From: Chrysomallon squamiferum
Taxonomy: Eukaryota > Mollusca > Gastropoda > Neomphalida > Peltospiridae
Direction of reading: 5' to 3'
DNA length: 64,000 bases
Assembly: GCA_012295275.1 (NCBI GenBank)
Contig: CM022667.1
Span: 11,583,538-11,647,537, forward strand
Part shown: positions 49,741 to 60,205 of the stretch, piece after piece
Position numbering within the stretch: position 1 is the stretch's first letter
Layout: each line of letters starts with the position of its first letter
Program-made: the position numbers and the translations under genes
Notes under the pieces: model-generated
What the model was told of the DNA's origin: nothing
The model's input: only the letters and a program-made list of their open reading frames with translations
Database searches by the model: none

Positions 49741-51080
49741 TAAAAATACGTTATAAAAATATGACTTTCAGTTATATCTTTTCAATAATTTTAAGAATAT
49801 TCTGAAATGTAACTCAACGAAGTAACAAGTATCAGCCTGAAAGTTCAGGATCAAAACTTATTGTTAGATTTTGAAACGAGAGCGTTCCATCATCTATTTT
49901 TGAAAAAAGCGACATTCTTAGTTTTATAAAATCAAAATTTTAGAAAATATATATATCCATTATAAAAACTGCATCAGGGTCATTTAAATGAAGTTTAATT
50001 TGAATAAAATCAGTATCTACAAAACTAGGACTATTCTGTTATTAATATTTTATGTAAATGTTCAAATAAGCCAAACAGAATATATATATATATAACAGAT
50101 AGATATTGTTTGTCCCAACTGTTAGCGTGAACGGGTATTTCTGAAACCAGAGATTTGAGTACATGTGTACAATAGAGCATTTTCCTAAAACTCAGAATTA
50201 CAACTCGGTAAAACTGTGCACTAGAAACCACAAAGTATTTGGATTCACAGTGGAATGTTGTTAAAAGAAAAAGAAAAAACATCTTGATATTTTAATTTTT
50301 TTTTTTTTTTTATCCCGTGTGACATATATTGTTTGTTAAATTTCATAAAATCTATTTTTAAATTTAAACCTAGTTACAGAAAAAAAACAAAAAAAAAAAT
50401 CCCTACAAAAAAACAAAAACAAATAAAATAAAACAAAAACAAAAACAAACAAAAAAAAATCTAACAAACAAAAAAAAACCAAATTAAAATAAGCGAAGTC
50501 TTTGCGATGTTATAGGTTATATTTTTACACATTTAAGTGTTAAAATATTTCAATAACTGTGCATTATTAAATTACATCATACACTACGCATACATCAATT
50601 TCATATACAAACAAAAGTGATTACTCATGATGTGTATTTATGTATTGTTAAACAGGGTAATTATGACAATGTTGTTTATTCATTCATGTATTCAAATCAA
50701 CAGGTCTGAATATGAAAAAAAAAAAAAAATAATAATAATAAAAAAATTAAAATGTCCCGGAAGAGCATTTTACCAGTGACCCTGTGTTTTAGCTGCAAAT
50801 TTTAATTTGTCATAGCTCTGCGTACATCTGTCATACAGAGTGTCAAAAACAGGATCTAAAAGTTGCAGAATGTAACCAATTCCGTGAGGCTGGATTTTAT
50901 GTGTTAACTTTACAGATCTTAAACACATAACCGGGTGATATACGATTTCCTTTGACAGTGTGTGTCTCTCACTTTTCAAAAATAAATAGCCCAAACTTTT
51001 TTCACATTAAAATGATTAATGTTCGCTGCCACTGTTTTTCATAGCTCTGCTATTTTCAGCAAGATGGAGACATGAAGTGA
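49741..51080. other. Non-coding stretch upstream of the Q-rich gene
   Basis: AT-rich with A-rich tracts (50380-50480, 50715-50745). A 74-codon minus-strand open frame at 50770-50994 in non-repetitive DNA has no family or splice support. Confidence 0.45.
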
Positions 51081-51089
51081 GGCAGAGAG

Positions 51090-51096
51090 TATAAAT
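51090..51096 (+). promoter_or_regulatory. TATA box of the Q-rich gene
   Basis: TATAAAT 58 bases before the start codon at 51148, the usual distance for a short 5' UTR. Confidence 0.5.
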
Positions 51097-51147
51097 TGTG
51101 CTGAGCATTTTTTCTGTCCTTATTTCGTTACAAACCTGTTTTCGAAG

Positions 51148-52029
51148 ATGCGGGTTTACTGCTTTCAGTGGGTCGCGGTTCTAGTGAGTAGAAATTAAAT
51201 TTCAGTTTTTGTTCGTTCTTGCAACCCTGTCATCTAATCGAAATCCCTTATTTATTTTAATTTTTTTATTGATTTATTTACTTATTTTGTATTTATTTAA
51301 TGTTTATTTTTTTATTTATTATTTGTTTTGTTTTTAAATTAAATAATTTATTTGTAATTTATTTTATTAATTAAGTAAGTAACTTTATTAATTACTTATT
51401 TATTTGTTTATTTATTTATTTATTTATTTTATTTAGTTACAGTTATATTGTTTAATTACCTATTTAACATTATTTTCACTAATTTTATTATTTTCGTCTC
51501 AGCCCTGTCTAATGTAACAAAAACTAAAAACAAAATTATAATTAACAACAACAACAGCAATTAATAAATAAATAAATAAATAAATAAACCCACCACTGTT
51601 ATGATTTATCATCCAGACTTTATTTGCTGCAACTGTGATAGTTATCGCATTAGAAAATTTTATTATTATTATTATTATTAACATTACTACTTTGACTACT
51701 ACAAGTGCTGTTGCTAAATACAACAACAATAATAATAATAATAACTGTAATAAATAATAATAATAATATTATTATTATTATTGTTATTGTTATTATTGTT
51801 GTTGTCGTTGTGTTATTTTTATTAGTATTAGTATATTTATTTATTTATTTATTTATTTGCTATTACTACTACTATTATTACAGCCACCACAAGTAGTACT
51901 GCTACTACTATTACTACTACTACTGCCACCACTACTACTGCTGCTGCTGTTGCTACTACTACTACTACTACTACCACTATGATTATTATTATTATTATTA
52001 TTACTACTACCACTATTATTATTATTATA

Positions 52030-52101
<72 letters not shown>

Positions 52102-52406
52102 GTTATTATTATTATTATTACCAGTTCACAGTGTCGGCAGTGTTGGCTGTTCCTATAAATCGAGGAATAAAACCTGTACCCGGGGTAGAACCAATCTCAC
52201 AGAACCTTGTAGACGGAAAAGGTAAATTTACGTTTCTGCCAACCTCTAGAATGAATTTGACATTCGTGCAAAAAAAAAAGAAGTTAAACAAAATAAACAA
52301 TGAATTCATAATAATATGTAAAAATTAGTAAAATAACTAGTAATGATAGTAATAACGATAATAAGAGGATAATGGTGATAAAGATAGTACTGATGATAAT
52401 GATGAC

Positions 52407-52439
<33 letters not shown>

Positions 52440-53674
52440 AACAAAATAATAATTTATTTGTTTATGGAAATACATTATAGGTCTTCAAGTACAAATAATT
52501 TTGATATTTATTGTAATATTTCAACCATAAACGAATTTGACAGAAATGATAATACTTATTTAAGCAAAAATGGGGAATGACCAACGATCATTTTTTCAAA
52601 TTATTTTCAAAAGAAGGAAATAAAATGGCTTAGCTTCCAGACAGAATTTCATGAAACTAAATTTTGAGATGCCTCATTTTGTTGGACTTTGATAGTAGTT
52701 TTTTTTTCTACTACTTTTAACATGGCATTTGTGTTTTGCGACTCCTGTGAATTCAGTTATGCTTAAGCAAGGATTTGGTGAATAATGGTGATGGACTGAT
52801 TCAAACAAATCCAGAGATAATCTGATAATGTTGAGCATTCTGTAAGAGTGGATATTCTCTGAGTGTTATTGTCTAAACTGAAATGTATGTGGTTATCTTG
52901 AAGTAATTATCCTTGAAGGACTAACCTTGGAAATAGAGACTACGTGTTTTCGGTTTTTTTAAGGAGTAATTGACAATTTACAACAGACTCAAAACAATAG
53001 ACTCTCTGGCAAACGTATGTGCACAATTCTGGATTAATCCTTTGTCCTGTGTACAAAAAAAATGTGAAGGTTAAAACGACGAGCGAAGACCACATAATGT
53101 CGATATACATCCCTGAAGTGTACACCTTGATGAATAGATTTAGTTAAAGCAATGGACTATGATAGAATGTATTATTTATCAGAAACCTCTCTTGGAAAGA
53201 ATTCTGTTTGGTCGACTAAGCAAGCATCAGGATTATTTGTTGGATCAAAGATTAAATAGTTTATTATGAATAGGAGAGTTAACGTTTTATATTCTTGTCA
53301 GCCGTTTGATAACCGATTTCATGTTAGTTATGACGTTGCTTATTATTTCTTTTCCATTTTTTTTTCTTTCTTTTATCTTTCTTATTTTTATTTTAATATA
53401 GTCAATTTATTTTTAAAATCAAGAAGAAATACAGTAACACCAGTTGTTAAACATTTTCTTACAAAATAATTTTTCAGTTTACAAGCTAATGTGCAGCCCT
53501 TGTTAAATAGACAATCTAACCGATATGTCAACTGCAATTATTTCAGATTAAGATTCAAAATCCGATCATAACAATTAAGAATATTCAGTAAAGTGTGACA
53601 TTGGTTTTATTATGAAATTTAAAATAAATAAATAAACAAACAAATATGTAATAATATTAATAATAATAATAATC

Positions 53675-53734
<60 letters not shown>

Positions 53735-54590
53735 GATCGAATAATTCCTAAAAGAAAAAAAGAAAGAAAGAAAGAAAGAAGTTTTAATAATTTAAATGTC
53801 TTCCTCTGACAGCTGAAACAGTTTTACCTCTCTGAAAAAAAAGAAAATCCATTATAATATCCAGTACTATTACTATCATCATCACGATCATCACTGTCAT
53901 TTTAATAATAATAATAATACTATTATCATCATCATCACTAAATTGATCATATTTGTCATCAACATAATCTTCATCACTATCATTATTGTTGTTGTTATAT
54001 TATCATCACCATAATCATCATCGTCAACAACAACAACAAAATCATCATCAGTAAGACAATCAATAAGGTCTTCATAAACACCCCTCTTCATTTACTTCCC
54101 AGTTGACTATCTAGGCGGCGAAGGCAGCAAAGGTTATGGAATACAGCAACAGCAGGACGTCCAACAAGATGTCACTGGAGACTTACTAGACGTCACTGGT
54201 CAGGACGTGGGCGGTGGACAGCAGAAAAACGAAAGTGAAAAGCAGACGGTGGACGGGAAGAATGCTGGCGATGACAGTGATGAAGTCACTGGGCAAGAAC
54301 AAGGAGTTAGCCAGAACGAGACAGGTGCAGCAGATCAGCAAACTGGTGGTCGACAAAAAAACATACGGCTTGATTCCGAGCGATCACCGCGCAATGAACA
54401 AGAGGTTGGCATCCAGTCAAAAGGCCAGCAGTCGAATGACACTCAACAGATGGGAGATCAGCAAAGAGGCGATAGCCAACAACCAGCCATAGACAAAGGT
54501 AATAGTATTTCTTGTTTCCAAACTTAATTTTTTGTAAGAAAACGTTAAGATAAAAATGAAAATTTTAATATATTAAACAGCACCAAGATA

Positions 54591-54671
<81 letters not shown>

Positions 54672-54673
54672 TA

Positions 54674-54706
<33 letters not shown>

Positions 54707-57700
54707 TAATAATAATAATAATAATCATGTTATATTTTATCATAACGATTATAACAGGTACGATATCATCAACACTAATAATGATAGTGATACAAGTAGA
54801 GAGCATCAAAATAGAGGCAATGATGATGATGTAGGTCATGATAACAATAACAGTTCAGATAAGAATTAACCCAGTGGTTTACCATGACAATAATGCTGAT
54901 GATAACAGAACTCATACGTTATTAAAATTTATAAAACAAAGAATGTATATAATTCACCACTCACTATAACAGTTTACATAATAAATATTATTAAAAAAAT
55001 AATGAAAAAAAAAAAAAAAAACATGAGCAAAAATTAGTGTCGTTATAAGGACACAAGTTCTTTATTTATTCCACAGTGAAATATCAAACTGGCGTTGGCA
55101 GCCAAGAGTTAGGAACACAGCGACAACAAGATGCTCAACAAGATGTCTTTGTTGAATCACTTGACACCAGAGGTCAGGACGTGAACAGTAACCAGCAGAA
55201 AAATGGAAGCCGAAAAGGAGACGCGAAAAACGCAGGTGATGACAGTGATGAAGTGACTGGACAAGAAAAAGGTGGTAGCCAGAAAGAGGGAGCTGCAGAA
55301 CAAAAAACTGGTGGTCAACAAAGTAACAATCGTATACAGCTTGACTCTGAACGATCACAGGGCAATGTACAAGAACAGGGCTATAAAGGACAACAGGGCA
55401 TCGAAGGACAACAGCGCTATGAAGGACAACAGGGCTATGAAGGACAACAGGGCATCGAAGGACAACAGGGCGATAAACAACAACAGGGCGATGAAACAAC
55501 AACAGGGCTATGAAGTACAACAGGGCAATGAAGGACAACAGGGCAATGTGCAACAACAGGGTGATGAAATTCAACAGGGTGATGTACAACAACAGGGTGA
55601 TGTGCAACAACAGGGTGATGGCAGTCAGGAGGTGGGTGTACAACAAGAGGGTGGTGTCCAAGTAAAAGGTCGACAGTGGAGTGGTGACCAGCAAACTGGT
55701 GAGCAGCAAACTGATTAGCAGCAAAGAAACGGCATTCGATAACCAGACGTAGAGTCAAGAAAATTTACTTTATTCCAGAAGATCATTTTAAAATTACACC
55801 ATTTTTCTAATATTTTATTTTTCAAAAAAGTCAATACCAATAAAAAGCATCTGAAGAACGTAAATTCACGCTGTTTAGATTCTATATTTCTTACAAGTAA
55901 AAATATGTTTGAAAACACAATGAATATATCTAATCACTGAACCTGTTACAAAAAATGTAAAAACAACAATTATATTGAAAAATTATTTTAAAATAAAATC
56001 AAAAAATAAAATATAAATAATATAGCAAAAAGTTAAAATACTCACGATTGTTTTGTTTTGTTTAATTATTATTTTATTCTTCTTTTACATATATATATAT
56101 ATATATTACCATCAACATAATTATTATTTATTTATTCATTTATTTATTTATTTATTTATTTATCTGTTCGACAGTGAAATATTATCAAGACGGTGGACGG
56201 GGTCAGGAGCTAGGAACACAGCGACAACAAGATGCTCAACAAGATGTCGTTGTTGAATCACTTGACACCAGAGGTCAAGAGCTGAACAGTAACCAGCAGA
56301 AAAATGGAAGCCGAAAAGGAGACGGGAAAAACGCAGGTGATGACAGTGACGAAGTGACTGGACAAGAAAAAGGTGGTAGTCAGAAAGAGGGAGCTGCAGA
56401 ACAAAAAACTGGCAGTCAACAAAGTAACAATCGTATACAGCTTGACTCTGAACGATCACAGGGCAATGTACAAGAACAGGGCTATAAAAGACAACAGGGC
56501 ATTGAAGGACAACAGGGCTATGAAGGACAACAGGGCAATGAAGTTCAACAGGGCTATGACGTTCAACCGGGTGATGTACAACAACATGGTGATGTACAAC
56601 AACAGGGTGATGTACAACAACAGGGTGATGTACAACAACAGGGTGATGGCAGTCAGGAGGCGGGTGTACAACAAGAGGGTGGTGTCCAAGTAAAAGTTCG
56701 ACAGTGGAGTGGTGACCAGCAAACTGGTGACCAGCAAACTGGTGAGCAGCAAACAAAACGTATTCGACAACCAGACGTAGAGTCAAGTAAATTTATTTTA
56801 TTCAAGAAGATCATTTTTAAATTACACCATTTTTTTCTTGTAAAAATGGCCAATACAAATAAACAGCATTTGAAGAACGTAAATTCACGCTGTTTAGACT
56901 CTATATTCCTTACAGTTATTTCAAGTGTTTCTTCAAATACTAGCTAGTTTATTACATTCGTTAAAATATTTATTTACACAATCCTAAATATGTGTGAAAA
57001 CACAATGAATAATCACTGAACCTGTTATAAAAAATGTAAAACAACTTTTATATTGAAAAAAATATTTTTTAAAAATGAAAATAAATATAAATATAGCAAA
57101 AAATTTTAATATTCAAATAATTTCAGTATTGTGAGTAAAACGTTTAACATAAAAACTTTAAAAATACAATTCACCATCTTTTTTTATTTTATTGGGGGGT
57201 TGTTTTTGTAATTATTATTTTATTCTTCTTTCATATATATATATAATCATCATCGTCGTCATTATTTATTTATTTATTTATTCATTTATTTATTTATTTA
57301 TCTGTTCGACAGTGAAATATTATCAAGACGGTGGACGGGGTCAGGAGCTAGGAACACAACGACAACAAGATGCTCAACAAGATGTCGTTGTTGAATCACT
57401 TGACACCAGAGGTCAAGAGCTGAACAGTAATCAGCAGAAAAATGGAAGCCGAAAAGGAGACGCGAAAAACGCAGGTGATGACAGTGACGAAGTGACTGGA
57501 CAAGAAAAAGGTGGTAGTCAGAAAGAGGGAGCTGCAGAACAAAAAACTGGTGGTCAACAAAGTAACAATCGTATACAACTTGAAGGACAACAGGGCTTTG
57601 AAGGACAACAGGGCTTTGAAGGACAACAGGGCAATGAAGTACAGCAGGGCTATGAAGGGGCTATGAAGGACAACAGGGCTTCGAAGGACAACAAGGCTAT

Positions 57701-59995
57701 GAAACACAACAGGGCAATGAAGTACAACAGGGCAATGAAGTACAACAGGGTTATGAAGTACAACAGGGTGATGTACAACAAAAAGGTGATGTACAACAAC
57801 AGGGTGATGGCAGTCAGGAGGTGGGTGTACAACAAGAGGGTGGTGTCCAAGTAAAAGGTCGACAGTGGAGTGGTGACCAGCAAACTGGTGACCAGCAAAC
57901 TGGTGAGCATTTTTCTAATATTTTATTTTTCAAAAAGCAATACCAATAAAACAAAACGCTATTCGATTCTCTAACCAGTTGTTTCAAGTTTGTCTTCAAA
58001 TATTGGCTAAACTTTTTAAAATTTTATTCAAGAAAAATATGTTTTTGAATATATCTAATCACTGAACATAAAAAGTGTAAAAACAACTTTTTTATTCAAA
58101 TAATTTTGAAAATAAATATAAATTGCAAACAATTATAATATTCAAATAAAAGTTTAGCATCAAATATTTAAAAAATATTTCCAAAATATGTTTTTTATTT
58201 TTTATTTTGTTGGGGGTTTTAGGGGGTTTTTCAATTATTATTTTATTCTTCTTATATATATATATCATCATCATCATTATTTATTTATTTATTTATTTAT
58301 CTGTTTGACAGTGAAATATTATCAAGACGGTGGACAGGAGCTGGACAGCGACAACAAGATGCTCAACAAGATGTCGTTGTTGAATCACTTGACACCAGAG
58401 GTCAAGAGTTGAACAGTAACCAGCAGAAAAATGGAAGCCGAAAAGGAGACGGGAAAAACGCAGGTGATGACAGTGATGAAGAGACTGGACAAGAAAAAGG
58501 TGGTAGTCAGAAAGAGGGAGCTGCAGAACAAAAACCTGGTGGTCAACAAAGTAACAATCGTATACAACTTGAAGGACAACAGGGCTTTGAAGGACAACAG
58601 GGCTATGAAAGACAACAGGGCAATGAAGTACAACAGGGTTATGAAGGACAACAGGGCTTTGAAGGACAACAGGGCTTTGAAGGACAACAGGGCAATGAAG
58701 TACAACAGGGCTATGAAGGACAACAGGGTGATGTACAACAACAGGGTGATGTGCAACAACCGGGTGATGTACAACAAAAAGGTGATGGCAGTCAGGAGGT
58801 GGGTGTACAACAAGAGGGTGGTGTCCAAGTAAAAGGTCGACAATGGAGTGGTGACCAGCAAACTGGTGAGCAGCAAACAAAACGTATTCGACAACCAGAC
58901 GTAGAGTCAAGTAAATTTATTTTATTCAAGAAGATCATTTTTAAATTACATAATTTATTCAAATAATTTTAATATTGTAAGTAAAAAGTTTAGCATCAAG
59001 TATTTAAAAAATTATCCAACATCTTTTTTTATTATTTAGTTGGGGGTTTTTAGGGGTTGTTTTTGTAATTATTATTTTATTCTTCTTATATATATTATCA
59101 TCATCATCATTATTTATTAATTTATTTATTTATCTGTTTGACAGTGAAATATTATCAAGACGGTGGACAGCGACAACAAGATGCTCAACAAGATGTCGTT
59201 GTTGAATCACTTGACACCAGAGGTCAAGAGTTGAACAGTAACCAGCAGAAAAATGGAAGCCGAAAAGGAGACGGGAAAAACGCAGGTGATGACAGTGATG
59301 AAGAGACTGGACAAGAAAAAGGTGGTAGTCAGAAAGAGGGAGCTGCAGAACAAAAACCTGGTAGTCAACAAAGTAACAATCGTATACAGCTTGAAGGACA
59401 ACAGGGCTTTGAAGGACAACAGGGCTATGAAGGACAACAGGGCAACGAAGTACAACAGGGCAATGACGTACAACAGGGCTATGAAGGACAACAGGGCTAT
59501 GAAAGACAACAGGGCAATGAAGTACAACAGGGCAATGAAGTACAACAGGGCTATGAAGTACAACAGGGCAATGAAGTACAACAGGGTGATGGCAGTCAAG
59601 AGATCGCCGGTCAACAGGAGGCTCGTGGTCAAGTGAAAGCAGAACAGTTTGGTGGCGATCAGCAAATGAGAAGAAACGAACAGTGGGCCCCTGACCAACA
59701 AAGAAAACGTATTAGAGAACCAGATGTACAGTCAGGTAGTTTTTCTTCCTGCAACAGTCTAAGTTACATTTTGAGAAAAATATGAACACCAGTCATACCA
59801 ACCAGTATAAAATGTCAGTAATAATAGGCAATATAAATATATTTTCTTCTTCTTCTATTTTTATGAAATTCTTTATCCTTGTGAAGGATTCCTTAACTAT
59901 AATGAAAGATTCTGATTGCAAATTAACGTTGTCCTCGCGTACTGGTTATCATATTATGTTTGCTAATTTGTTTGTTTGTTTGTTTACTTACTTAC

Positions 59996-60054
<59 letters not shown>

Positions 60055-60165
60055 TTCCACAGTGAAATATCAAACTGGCGTTGGCAGCCAAGAGTTTATT
60101 GGGGGGTTGTTTTTGTAATTATTATTTTATTCTTCTTTCATATATATATAATCATCATCATCGTC

Positions 60166-60205
<40 letters not shown>

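Noticed and set aside
55062-58910. Long minus-strand frames rich in HHPVV or LLLYIAL opposite the Q-rich exons
   Set aside because: Antisense shadows of CAA/CAG-rich coding repeats, with no signals of their own.
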